Below are positions 43,378 through 51,966 of a stretch of 64,000 bases of DNA, one piece after another; the first letter of the stretch is position 1; every line of letters starts with the position of its first letter. Below the pieces are notes generated by a model. That model saw nothing but the letters and a program-made list of their open reading frames with translations, had not been told where the DNA came from and searched no databases. Source of the stretch: BP-133 sp040756995 (GTDB taxonomy: Bacteria; Actinomycetota; Acidimicrobiia; IMCC26256; BP-133). The DNA is taken from positions 1 through 64,000 of the forward strand of contig JBFLYK010000025.1 of the NCBI GenBank assembly GCA_040756995.1. Direction: 5' to 3'. The position numbers and the translations under genes were made by a program.

Positions 43378-43498
43378 ACAATCGTCGGTAAGCGGTTTCT
43401 TACCCAGGGGCCGTGGGTACAGCCGCGATTGTCGATCCGCTGGTGAGCGCGAAGGCGCCGTCCGGACCCCCCTCCCCCCCGGGCGGCGCCGTTGCGCG

Positions 43499-43984
43499 TC
43501 AGTGGGCCTTGGTCGCCCGCTCCCGGGCTTCGGTGACCACCGCCTCGGCGATCGCCGCGCTGTGCCAACCCATCGTGCTCGTGAGCTTTCCGGGTTCGAG
43601 CGCCTTGTAGACCTCGAAGAAGTGGCCGATCTCCTCGAGGAGATGCGGGGGCAGGTCGCCCCGATCGAGGATCTTGGCCCAGCGTGGATCCCGGGCCGGG
43701 ACGCACAGGACCTTGGCGTCGCGGCCGGCCTCGTCCTCCATGAAGAAGACGGCGACGGGCCGGACCATGATGTGGCAACCCGGGAACGTCGCCTCGTCGA
43801 GGAGGACCATGGCGTCGAGGGGATCGCCGTCCTCGCCCAGGGTGTTGGGGAAGAAGCCGTAGTCGGCCGGGTACTGCGTGGCGGTGAACAGCATCCGGTC
43901 GAGCCAGACGGCGCCCGTATCGTGATCGATCTCGTACTTGTTGCGCGATCCCCGGGGAATCTCGACGATCACTTCCACGTCCAT
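43499..43984 (-). CDS. ppa: Inorganic pyrophosphatase (family I)
   Basis: 161 aa. VEVIVEIPRGSRNKYEIDHDTG at the start, YPADYGFFPNTLGEDGDPLDAMVL with the catalytic Asp cluster, AKVLCVPARDP and FFEVYKALEPGK. ATG 43984 is 6 nt from CAGAAT, a possible leaderless start. Hydrolyses PPi to drive biosynthesis. Confidence 0.97.
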   Translation of the reverse strand: MDVEVIVEIPRGSRNKYEIDHDTGAVWLDRMLFTATQYPADYGFFPNTLGEDGDPLDAMVLLDEATFPGCHIMVRPVAVFFMEDEAGRDAKVLCVPARDPRWAKILDRGDLPPHLLEEIGHFFEVYKALEPGKLTSTMGWHSAAIAEAVVTEARERATKAH

Positions 43985-44020
43985 GGCTGCATTCTGCCCG
44001 CCGGCGGGTAAGGGGGCCGC

Positions 44021-44677
44021 ATGAGCGCCACCGGACGGGCTGTCGTCTTCGACATCGACGGAACCCTGGTCGACACCAACTACCTCCACGTGACGGCCTG
44101 GCGCCGGGTGTTCCTCGAACACGGCGAGCCGCAGATCACGGCGGCCCGCATCCACCGCCTGGTCGGCATGGGAAGCGACGAACTCCTCGAGACGCTCTTC
44201 GGCTGCCCCCGTCCGGAGCTCAAGCCCCACCGGGCCCGACACTTCGCGGCCCTCAAGCCGGAGATCAGCGCCCTGCCCGGCGCCGGCGATCTACTCCGGG
44301 CGGTGCACGACCGCGGGCTGCGGGTCGTGCTCGCCACGTCCGCCGAAAAGAGCGACCTCGAGGCGCTGCTGGAGGCGATCGACGCCGCCGACGCCATCGA
44401 CGCTGTGACGAGCGCCGGCGAGGTGGACGCGGCCAAGCCCGCTCCGGACCTGTTCTGCGTCGCGCTGGACGCCGCGGGCACAGCCCCGGACGCGACCGTG
44501 GTCGTCGGCGACACGGTCTGGGACGTCAAGGCCGCCGCCCGGGCCGGCCTCCCCTGCGTGGCGGTGCTGACCGGCGGGATCAGCCGGGCGGAGCTCGAGG
44601 AGGCGGGAGCAGTGGCGGTCTACGACGACCTGACCGCCCTGCTCGATCGCCTCGACGAGAGTCCGCTGGTCGCCTGA
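44021..44677 (+). CDS. HAD-family phosphatase (beta-phosphoglucomutase/phosphoglycolate type)
   Basis: 218 aa. Motif I FDIDGTLVDTN, motif II LATSAEKSD (Ser/Thr site), motif III Lys in DAAKPAPDLF, motif IV VVGDTVWDVKAAARAG. The cap insert follows motif I, as in subfamily IA. Substrate not assignable. Divergent from ppa. Confidence 0.9.
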   Translation: MSATGRAVVFDIDGTLVDTNYLHVTAWRRVFLEHGEPQITAARIHRLVGMGSDELLETLFGCPRPELKPHRARHFAALKPEISALPGAGDLLRAVHDRGLRVVLATSAEKSDLEALLEAIDAADAIDAVTSAGEVDAAKPAPDLFCVALDAAGTAPDATVVVGDTVWDVKAAARAGLPCVAVLTGGISRAELEEAGAVAVYDDLTALLDRLDESPLVA

Positions 44678-44678
44678 C

Positions 44679-45683
44679 CTACGAGGGCCGCACCCGTCGG
44701 CGGGCGTGGCCGGCCAGGAGGGCCAGAGCCAGTGCGCCGGCGGCCAGGCGGGCCGGGCCGGTGTCACCGCCCGTGCGGGGCAGCACGTCCTGTTGGGCGG
44801 GCAGCACGGCCGGCGGGTTCTCGTCCGGGGCCTCGTAGTCGACCCGGTCCACCTCGGTGTACGGCTGCGGCTCCTCGGGCGCCGGCGCGGTCGTCGTCGT
44901 GGTCGTCGTCTGCTCGACCGCCGGCGGCGCGCAGCACGGCGGCGGAGGCGGCGCCTCACAGCATGGCGGAGGTGGCGGCGGCGGCAGGTCGACGGGGAAG
45001 CACACGACCTCGCTGACCCCCCGCCGCCCGTACTCGTCCCAACCGTCCGGCCCCGACGCGAAGCCCTGGTCACAGATCGTCGATCCCGGCGGCACATCGA
45101 GGGGCACGAAGTAGTGCCAGGCGAAGTGGCCGTCGTTGGGCGTCAGCCGCTCGCCACCGCTGAGCCCGGGAGCGAGCAACCCGTTGATGTAGACGCAGTC
45201 GACCACCTTGTGGAGATCGGGTCCGGCCCAGTCGAAGGGTCGCCAGGTGATCTCGACGAGGATCTCGTCGCCCGGCCGCAGGGGCGTGCCCGGCGGTGGC
45301 GTCGTCGTCTTGTGGAGCAGCAGATCGTTGTCCGGTAGATCGCTGTTCTCGCAGCCGTAGATCGGACCGAACCCCGCCGGCGGAGGTGGCGGAGGTGGCG
45401 GCGGTGGTGGCGGCGGAGGCGGTGGCGCCGCCTCACAGCACGACGGAGGTGGCGGAGGCGGCGCCTCCGCTTCGCCCGGCTGGTCGTATGCCGGCTGGTC
45501 GTATCCCGGCTGTGCCGGGCTTGTCGTCGTTGTGGTGCGGTCGCCGCGCCGTCCGTCGTAGCCGCCGTCGTACCGTCCGTCGTAGCCGCCGTCCCACCAC
45601 GACGCGAAGGCCGCAGTCGGCGCCAGCAGCGACATCATCCCGGCCGCGGCCGCGAGGGCGCGTCCCAGAGAACGTGATCGCAT
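44679..45683 (-). CDS. LPxTG-anchored Pro-rich surface protein with Cys-Cys pairs
   Basis: 334 aa. Signal peptide RSRSLGRALAAAAGMMSLL...AFA, then repetitive DGGYDGRYDGGYDG, long polyproline runs interrupted by vicinal cysteines (three CC pairs, e.g. PPPSCCEAAPPP, PPPCCEAPPPPPCCAPP), a folded central domain (about 105-230) with YGCENSDLPDNDLLLHKTT, and Thr/Pro linkers. Ends LPRTGGD, hydrophobic span and HARRRVRPS, a sortase signal. Sortase is not in the window. The role of the CC pairs is unknown; they could bind metal or cross-link. Confidence 0.85.
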   Translation of the reverse strand: MRSRSLGRALAAAAGMMSLLAPTAAFASWWDGGYDGRYDGGYDGRRGDRTTTTTSPAQPGYDQPAYDQPGEAEAPPPPPPSCCEAAPPPPPPPPPPPPPPPPAGFGPIYGCENSDLPDNDLLLHKTTTPPPGTPLRPGDEILVEITWRPFDWAGPDLHKVVDCVYINGLLAPGLSGGERLTPNDGHFAWHYFVPLDVPPGSTICDQGFASGPDGWDEYGRRGVSEVVCFPVDLPPPPPPPCCEAPPPPPCCAPPAVEQTTTTTTTAPAPEEPQPYTEVDRVDYEAPDENPPAVLPAQQDVLPRTGGDTGPARLAAGALALALLAGHARRRVRPS

Positions 45684-46059
45684 GTTGTTTCCCCCAGCTC
45701 CCCAGCTTGTGCCCTATTGTACCGAAATTCGGGCTCTGAAAGCAGTTCTTTTCAAAAGAAATCCTGCCTTGCCCACCCAAGATGGGCTGCATTACCGCAC
45801 GTCAGAGGATATCTAGTGTGGATTTTGCCGCTCCGTTGTTGTTCCGGTGACATAAGAAAGGCGGATATGGAGCGGTCAATGCATCGCTGCCGCCGACCGG
45901 CCGGACGACCAGGCCCGGCTCATCCGCCGGGACCGGTGTCCCGAGGCCTGTTAGCTTCGTCAAGCCCATCCGGGCAGGCGAGGGGCTCGTGAAGCGTGCC
46001 GCTCGACCTCAGCGTTGGCCGTTGCGGTCCACTAGCGCACGGTGAGGAGGCCGTCTCTC
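45684..46059. other. 376-bp intergenic region with an AT-rich island
   Basis: No gene seen. 45700-45880 is markedly AT-richer than its surroundings. On the minus strand (towards the LPxTG gene) it contains TACAAT (a likely -10, 45718-45723) preceded by the palindrome CCGAATTTCGG, then TTCTTTTGAAAAGAA, a 15-bp palindrome, further upstream. The right half (45880-46040) is ordinary GC-rich sequence; GGTGAGGAGG (46041-46050) is the ribosome site of the LLM gene. Confidence 0.5.
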
Positions 46060-47052
46060 ATGAAACTCGCTCTCTATCTGCCGAACTTCCGCACCGAGGT
46101 GACAATCAAGGAGCTCGAAGATCTCACCAACCTCGCCGAGGAACTCGACTTCGACTCCGTCTGGACGCTCGACCGGATCGTCGTCCCCGAAGCGTCCGAT
46201 CGCGGAGAGCTCCAGTACTCGTTCGGCATGATGGACGAATTCCCCCCGGCCATGCCGGTGGCCTCGCGGGGCACGTGGTTCCAGGGCTGGCCACTGATCC
46301 CCTGGCTGGCGGCGAAGACGACGAAGGTGCGGATCGGCATGAGCATCACCGACACGCCATACCGCGCCCCCGGCGTCCTGGCGACGGAACTCGCCACCGT
46401 GGACCACCTCTCGAACGGCCGGCTCAACGTCGGCGTCGGTTCCGGCTGGATGCCCGAGGAGTTCGCCGCCGCCAGCGCTTCCCACATCTTCCCCAAGCGG
46501 CACAAGCATGTGCGCGAGACGATCGAGATCATGCAGGGCGTCTGGACGAACGAACTCTTCGAGTACCACGGCGAGTTCGCCGACTTCGACAAGTGCGGGT
46601 TCGGAGCGAAGCCCCTCCAGAAGCCGCACCCGCCGATCTTCTTCAGCGGGCTCAAGGACCCGAAGCGCTCGGCGAACCGCATCGCCAAATACAACCTGTC
46701 GGGCTGGATCGGCATCCAGGACACGCCGGAGGAGCTCCAGACGTGGCGCGGCGCCATCCAGCGAGAGCTCCAGGAGCTCGGAAGCTCCCGCTCGGTCGAC
46801 GATCTCGAGATCTCCAGCATGATCTGGTTCGTCATCACCGACGCGGACATGGATCAGACGCCGGCCGGGAAGGGCACCAACCTCCTGGTGGGATCGGCGG
46901 CACAGATCACCGACATGCTCAAGCGCTACAAGGAAGCGGGCCTGACGATGCCGCTCCTGTGGCCGCCGTTCAATGACGTGCCGACGGCGAAGACGATGGA
47001 CGACCTCAAGCGTCTGAAGAACGAGATCATGCCCAAGGTCGAGGCCATGTAG
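46060..47052 (+). CDS. LLM-class (luciferase-like) flavin/F420-dependent oxidoreductase
   Basis: 330 aa. TIM-barrel pattern: MKLALYLPNFRTEVTIKE, LAEELDFDSVWTLDRI, RIGMSITDTPYRAPGVLATELATVDHLSNGR..., GVGSGWMPEEF, and PHPPIFFSG. GVLATELATVDHLSNGRLNVGVG is the typical family core. Ribosome site GGTGAGGAGG 9 nt before ATG. The cofactor may be F420 or FMN; substrate unknown. Confidence 0.9.
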   Translation: MKLALYLPNFRTEVTIKELEDLTNLAEELDFDSVWTLDRIVVPEASDRGELQYSFGMMDEFPPAMPVASRGTWFQGWPLIPWLAAKTTKVRIGMSITDTPYRAPGVLATELATVDHLSNGRLNVGVGSGWMPEEFAAASASHIFPKRHKHVRETIEIMQGVWTNELFEYHGEFADFDKCGFGAKPLQKPHPPIFFSGLKDPKRSANRIAKYNLSGWIGIQDTPEELQTWRGAIQRELQELGSSRSVDDLEISSMIWFVITDADMDQTPAGKGTNLLVGSAAQITDMLKRYKEAGLTMPLLWPPFNDVPTAKTMDDLKRLKNEIMPKVEAM

Positions 47053-47108
47053 CTCCGCCGCGCCAGCGACTGCGACACCTCGGGTTGACCGGTACGCTGG
47101 CGCGGCCC

Positions 47109-47184
47109 GGGGACGTAGCTCAGTTGGCAGAGCACCTGCTTTGCAAGCAGGGGGTCGTGGGTTCAAATCCCATCGTCTCCACCA
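47109..47184 (+). tRNA. tRNA-Ala (anticodon TGC)
   Basis: Acceptor GGGGACG/CGTCTCC (one G-T pair), D arm GCTC/GAGC, anticodon loop TTTGCAA, T arm TGGG-TTCAAAT-CCCA, discriminator A followed by CCA, so the 3' CCA looks encoded here unlike the serine and isoleucine tRNAs. A terminator hairpin follows at once. Confidence 0.97.
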
Positions 47185-47216
47185 GAACCGCAGGTCACCG
47201 GCCTGCGGTTCTTGCT
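47184..47216 (+). terminator. Rho-independent terminator after tRNA-Ala
   Basis: Perfect 11-bp stem AGAACCGCAGG (47184-47194) / CCTGCGGTTCT (47202-47212), 7-nt loop TCACCGG, followed by TGCTTT. The first stem base is the last base of the CCA end. Confidence 0.8.
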
Positions 47217-47356
47217 TTCGCAAAGGACCCCGGATCGGCTTCGTCCAGCTACCAATCGATGACGACGACGCCGAGACGGCGGGGCCCCGCCCTAGTGCCG
47301 CCGTTCGACGACGCCTAGTGTGAGGATGTTTGCGGCGCTCGGGGGGTGCGCTCGGG

Positions 47357-48772
47357 ATGATCAGCCGTCGCGAGGCTTTGACTCGTTCAGTCGGAGTCGT
47401 CGTCGGACTGAGCGGCCGGCCGCGGCTCGGGGTCCTCTCGCTGGCTGGGGTGGATGTCGCGGCCGGACCATTTCGGGCGGGATTGAGGGAATTCTCGCTG
47501 ACCGTGAGTCGGGTGCGGTGGGACCTGGAGCGAGGGCGGGTGGTGGACGCCTACGCCTACAACGGAGCGGTCCCCGGTCCGGCATTGCGGGTGACCGAAG
47601 GCGATACGGTCCGGGTTCGGGTGACGAACGCGCTGGCGGAGCCGACCACCGTTCACTGGCATGGCGTCGAGGTGCCACCGTCGATGGACGGGGTTCCCGG
47701 GCTGTCTCAGCCGCCGATCGCGCCGGGAGAGACCTTCACCTACGAGTTCGTGGCCACGCGAGCGGGGACGCGGTGGTATCACCCCCACATCAACGAGCTC
47801 GCCCAGACCGGTGGCGGGCTGGCCGGTCCGCTCATCGTCGAGCCGAGAGAGACGTCCTCGGCGGTCCAACGTGAGTATGTGATCGTCGCCCAGCAGTGGC
47901 CCGACCCGTCAGCGGAACGACCGCACGGTGGTCCCGGGGAATCAGGGATGTCCGGGATGACCGGCGACAGCACCGGCCAGAACGATGGGTTCACGATCAA
48001 CGGAAAGGCCTATCCGAGCGGTGCCCCCCTCGTCGTCCGCCAGGGCGAGCGGGTCCGGTTGCGCCTCATCAACGCCGGCACCACCGCCACGCAGGTGTTC
48101 GCCCTCGCCGGCCATGGGCTGGTACTCACCCACACCGACGGCAACCCGCTCGGCCTGCCGGTCCCGGTCGACGCGGTGCCGCTCGGCGTCGGTGAGCGGG
48201 CCGACGTCGAATTCGTGGCGTCCAACCCGGGCCGCTGGCAACTCGGGTCCATCGCCTCCGGGCAGGCCGAGCGGGGGCTCGGCATCGACGTGGTCTACGA
48301 GGGTCACGAGACCGATGCGGTCCAGTTCCCGGCCGTGAGCGACGTGTATCTCGCCGATTACTCGGTGATGACCGGCGGTCCCCTGCCGACCGCTCGCCCG
48401 GACGACACCGTTGAGCTCGTCCTCTCTCAGGACAGAGGCTCGGGGGCGTGGACCATCAACGGCGCCTCCTATCCAGCCATCGAACCGATCGAGGTGCAGC
48501 CCGGACAACGGACCCGGTTCAGGCTGGTCAACATGAGCATGGAAGACCACCCCATGCACCTCCACGGCCACACTGCCCAGATCGTCGCGATTGGCGACCG
48601 GCCCGTCGCCGGGCCGTTGAAGGACACGGTGACGTTGCGCCACATGGACAGTTACGACCTGGATTTCGTGGCGAGCAACCCGGGCCGGTGGCTGTTCCAC
48701 TGCCACAACCTGATGCACATGGCCGGAATGATGATGGAAGTGCGCTACCGGGAGCCTCAGGGGTCGCGGTAG
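47357..48772 (+). CDS. Tat-exported multicopper oxidase
   Basis: 471 aa. SRREAL near the N-terminus is a twin-arginine signal. Four copper motifs in order: HWHG (type 2/3), WYHPH, HPMHLHGH, and HCHNLMHMAGMMM (type 1 Cys with axial Met; the run of Met is typical of cuprous oxidases). A Met-rich insert is short (SGMSGMTGD). Likely oxidises Cu(I) or phenols outside the membrane, helping copper tolerance. ATG 47357 selected; 16 bp overlap with the convergent BNR-repeat gene at the end. Confidence 0.92.
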   Translation: MISRREALTRSVGVVVGLSGRPRLGVLSLAGVDVAAGPFRAGLREFSLTVSRVRWDLERGRVVDAYAYNGAVPGPALRVTEGDTVRVRVTNALAEPTTVHWHGVEVPPSMDGVPGLSQPPIAPGETFTYEFVATRAGTRWYHPHINELAQTGGGLAGPLIVEPRETSSAVQREYVIVAQQWPDPSAERPHGGPGESGMSGMTGDSTGQNDGFTINGKAYPSGAPLVVRQGERVRLRLINAGTTATQVFALAGHGLVLTHTDGNPLGLPVPVDAVPLGVGERADVEFVASNPGRWQLGSIASGQAERGLGIDVVYEGHETDAVQFPAVSDVYLADYSVMTGGPLPTARPDDTVELVLSQDRGSGAWTINGASYPAIEPIEVQPGQRTRFRLVNMSMEDHPMHLHGHTAQIVAIGDRPVAGPLKDTVTLRHMDSYDLDFVASNPGRWLFHCHNLMHMAGMMMEVRYREPQGSR

Positions 48773-49701
48773 TGCAGTTCCCAGTTCCGGCCGGCATCGT
48801 TCGATCGGTAGATGCCGGTGGCACCCCCCGGATCAGCCGCGGCCGCGTACCACTCACCGCCGGTGACCAGAAGGGCCTGGGGCGACCCTGGGAGTCGTCC
48901 GGCCGGATTCCAGCTGGCGCCGCCGTCGGGTGAGCGGTGGACGGCCCCGTCTTCGGTGACCCCGACCAGGCCGGCGCCGGCATCCCATGACAGCACCAGC
49001 AATGGGGGGCCCTGCTGCTTGGTCCAGGTGCGGCCGCCGTCGCGGGATTCGAGCACGCCGTCCGGGCCCGAGCCGAGGATGTGCGTTTCGTCGCCGGGAT
49101 CGACGGCGAAGCTGGCCAGCGGCAGCGCCGAGCGGGTGTCCCACGTGCGGCGGTCGGAGGACACCATGAACCGTCCGCTCGCCGAGTCCCAGCCGTAGAC
49201 GCGGCCGTGGACGAAGGCCAGGCCGTGGAAGTCGACCTCGCCGGCCAGTGACACGGACCGCCAGCTCTTCCCGGCGTCGGTGCTCTCGATGAGCCCCAGC
49301 CTCGGGGGCTGACCGCGGCGGAACCCTTCCGCATCGGGATGTCCACTGCCAAGGAAGAGGTCGGCACCGGCCACCGTGAACCCCATGGTGTCCTGGTAGC
49401 TGTCGCCCACGCGCTCGATCTTCCGATCCGAGCCGAGGCGGAACGTCCCGTGATGGGTGGCGATGTACAGGCTGCGGTCGGCCGGATTGATACCGAGGCC
49501 GTGGACGTGCGAGACGCCGGGATCGCTCACCGGGACCGTCGCTTCTTCGTCCCGGCCGATCAGGCGGAATCCAGCCCACATGAGGGCCGGGACGGTGAGG
49601 ACCACCGCCGCGAGGAGCAGGTGCCGGTTCCGGCGAGGAGGATGCGATCCTCGCGAGGCCGGTCGCCTCCCGTTCGCAGGGCCGACCGCCACCTCCGACA
49701 C
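48757..49701 (-). CDS. BNR-repeat (F510_1955-like) membrane-anchored protein
   Basis: 314 aa. One N-terminal membrane span (LLLAAVVLTVPALMWAGF). Body with HVHGLGINPADRSLYIATHHG, then Asp-box repeats STDAGKSWRSV, SRDGGRTWTK, SPDGGASWNP and SNDAGRNWEL, giving a sialidase-like propeller. Family often annotated as a glycosylhydrolase, but no sialidase catalytic site was identified. Close tail-to-tail pairing with the multicopper oxidase suggests a shared metal-stress context, unproven. Confidence 0.8.
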   Translation of the reverse strand: MSEVAVGPANGRRPASRGSHPPRRNRHLLLAAVVLTVPALMWAGFRLIGRDEEATVPVSDPGVSHVHGLGINPADRSLYIATHHGTFRLGSDRKIERVGDSYQDTMGFTVAGADLFLGSGHPDAEGFRRGQPPRLGLIESTDAGKSWRSVSLAGEVDFHGLAFVHGRVYGWDSASGRFMVSSDRRTWDTRSALPLASFAVDPGDETHILGSGPDGVLESRDGGRTWTKQQGPPLLVLSWDAGAGLVGVTEDGAVHRSPDGGASWNPAGRLPGSPQALLVTGGEWYAAAADPGGATGIYRSNDAGRNWELHYRDP

Positions 49702-49844
49702 CCGCTCACCCCCATGGATCCCTCGGTGTCGTCACAATACGCTTCGGGGTGGACGGACGTACCGCCGGATGCTGTCGCCGCCAGCGCGCCGACTCCCGAC
49801 GGGTCCTGCTCTCGGCGGACGGCGGGAAGACCCTCTCTGTCGTG

Positions 49845-51176
49845 TCAGCCGCAACAGGCGCTGATACCAGCAGACACCACCGTGTCAGGTTCACTGGCGT
49901 CGCGGCGGCCGGTGGCCGGTTGGCGGTCGAGGGAGCAGACACCGGTTTCGGGCAGGACGAGGTGCACCTGGCGTGCGGCGCTGTGGTCACCGGCGAGTTC
50001 GGCGACCACGGAGCGGACCTGTTCGTAGCCGGTGGCGAGCAGGAAGTTCGGCGCCCGGCCGTAGCTCTTGGCACCGACGACGTACAGGCCGGGTTCGGGT
50101 TGGCGGAGCTCATCGACCCCGTGCGGTGGGACCGAGCCGCAGCTGTGGACGTTGGGGTCGATGAGCGGTGCCAGCGCCCGGGCGCTCTCGAGGACGGGGT
50201 CGACGTCAAGGCGGAGCTCGGAGAGGAAGCCCATGTCGGGTCGGAACCCGGTGGCGCCGACGATCTGGTCGAAGGGGCCTATCGTGCGGCCGTCTTCGTC
50301 GACGAGGAAGGTCCCGCCCTCGCTGGCCCGCACTTCGGCGGTGCGGAAACCGGTGATCAACCGGATGTCACCGCTCGAGACGAGGGCGTGCGCGTCGGCT
50401 CCGAGCCGGCCTCGCTCCGGCAGCTGGTCGTCGGCCTTGCCGCCGAACATCTGGCCGACCTGGGCCCGCCGCAGGATCCACGTCACTTCGGTTCCGGGGG
50501 TGCGACGAGCCAGGCGGGCCAGGTCACGGATGGCGTTCTGAGCGGAGTGGCCGGAACCGACCACGGCGACGCGCCGGCCGGTGTAGTGGAGGCGGTCAAT
50601 GCCGTCGACGTCAGGAATGCCGTGCACGATCCGGTCGCCGGCCCGTCCTTCGCCGACCGCGGGGCGGCCGCCGGCGCCGATCGGGTTGGGCCGCAGCCAT
50701 GTCCCGGTGGCATCGATCACGGCGCGGGCCGGCGTGCGTTCGACGCCGCCGATGCTCTCGGTTGTGATCAGGAAGGGCGCTCGTTCCCGGCCGTCGGTGC
50801 GGAGCTTGTCGTATCCGGCGCGAGTGATGCCGGTCACCAGCCGGCCGGAGCGCACCCCGACGGCGATCCCGGGAACGAGGGCGAGCGGCGCCAGGTAGCG
50901 GTCGATGAACTCGGCGCCGGTCGGGTAGTCGCCCGGTTCGGGCGCCACCCAACCATGGGCCTCGAGCAGGCGTCGCGCCGCGCCGTCGATGTTGAAGCCC
51001 CAGGGGGAGAACAGCTGCACATGCGCCCAATCCCGGACGCTGGCGGCGATGTCGTCACCAACCTCGAAAACGACGAACGGGATGCCACGTTCGTGCAGGT
51101 GGGCGGCGGCCGCCAACCCGACAGGGCCGGCGCCGATCACTGCAACCGGCAGCGCATTGGTGTCCACGGTGTCCAT
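49845..51176 (-). CDS. FAD/NAD(P)-dependent oxidoreductase with C-terminal Cys-Cys-Gly (ArsO-like)
   Basis: 443 aa. FAD motif VAVIGAGPVGLAAAAHL at the N-terminus, second dinucleotide motif VAVVGSGHSAQNAIRDLA in the middle, ATG motif VGATGFRPDMG, and GLYVVGAKSYG near the end. C-terminus finishes ISACCG. Similar flavoproteins are found in arsenic-resistance clusters. Start ATG 51176 after GAGGAGCACATC. Divergent from the SigZ-like gene, 124 bp away, so they may share control. Confidence 0.85.
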   Translation of the reverse strand: MDTVDTNALPVAVIGAGPVGLAAAAHLHERGIPFVVFEVGDDIAASVRDWAHVQLFSPWGFNIDGAARRLLEAHGWVAPEPGDYPTGAEFIDRYLAPLALVPGIAVGVRSGRLVTGITRAGYDKLRTDGRERAPFLITTESIGGVERTPARAVIDATGTWLRPNPIGAGGRPAVGEGRAGDRIVHGIPDVDGIDRLHYTGRRVAVVGSGHSAQNAIRDLARLARRTPGTEVTWILRRAQVGQMFGGKADDQLPERGRLGADAHALVSSGDIRLITGFRTAEVRASEGGTFLVDEDGRTIGPFDQIVGATGFRPDMGFLSELRLDVDPVLESARALAPLIDPNVHSCGSVPPHGVDELRQPEPGLYVVGAKSYGRAPNFLLATGYEQVRSVVAELAGDHSAARQVHLVLPETGVCSLDRQPATGRRDASEPDTVVSAGISACCG

Positions 51177-51300
51177 GATGTGCTCCTCATTGTGGTGATT
51201 CTTGGTGCCCACTCAGACGGCACCGGTGAGCCCGGGACGCAACCCTGCCCCGTCGGGAAGAACATTGCGTCCATCGGCTGATACCGTCGTCTGAACCGGT

Positions 51301-51921
51301 ATGGCACCGGCGGAAGCGATGACGGCGAGAAACGCACTTTCGGTCGAGTCGGTCTGGGACGAGTTCGGTTCGCTGCTGCAGGCGTTTGTCCGCCGCCACG
51401 TCGCTGACCGGGATGCCGCCGACGACATCGTGGGTGACATCGTCCTGCGGATCCACCAGCACCTCGACGATCTCGCTGACCACGAGCGGCTGACCGCCTG
51501 GCTGTTCCGGATCGCCCGCAATGCGGTGACCGACCACTACCGGCGCACCGGACGTCGCCGCGAGCTCCTCGACGCCGACCCCGAGCCGCGCGAGGCGGCG
51601 TCGTCCGCCGACAGCTGGCTGGACGACCAGGACGCCGTCTACGCCGAGCTCGCCGGCTGCATCCGCCCGCTCGTCGAGGCGCTTCCCGCCGATTACCGGC
51701 GGGCGTTGGAGTTGACCGACTTCGAGGGCCGCACCCAGGCCGAAGCCGCCCGCCTGGAAGGCATCTCGCTGTCGGGCATGAAGTCCCGGGTCCAGCGGGG
51801 CCGGCGTCAGTTCGCCGCCCTCGTCGGTCGCTGCTGCAACATCACGACCGATGCCGGCGGTCGCCTTGTCGACTTCCAGCGCCGCGGCGACGGATGTGGA
51901 AGCTGCGAACCCCGTTCGTAG
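51301..51921 (+). CDS. SigZ-like ECF sigma factor with Cys-rich C-terminus
   Basis: 206 aa (ATG 51301 or 51319). Region 2: FVRRHVADRDAADDIVGDIVLRI and RLTAWLFRIARNAVTDHYRR; region 4: LPADYRRALELTDFEGRTQAEAARLEGISLSGMKSRVQRGRRQF. After this the C-terminal tail carries RCCNITTDAGG and GCGSCEP: one vicinal Cys pair and a C-x2-C pair, as in SigZ proteins. No anti-sigma gene next to it; the Cys tail may itself be the sensor. An ECF-type CGTC -10 motif occurs about 15 bp before the start. Confidence 0.88.
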   Translation: MAPAEAMTARNALSVESVWDEFGSLLQAFVRRHVADRDAADDIVGDIVLRIHQHLDDLADHERLTAWLFRIARNAVTDHYRRTGRRRELLDADPEPREAASSADSWLDDQDAVYAELAGCIRPLVEALPADYRRALELTDFEGRTQAEAARLEGISLSGMKSRVQRGRRQFAALVGRCCNITTDAGGRLVDFQRRGDGCGSCEPRS

Positions 51922-51966
51922 CCATTGGGAGCCTCCCGGTGTGGTGGTGGGATGGTGCCACCGGGT

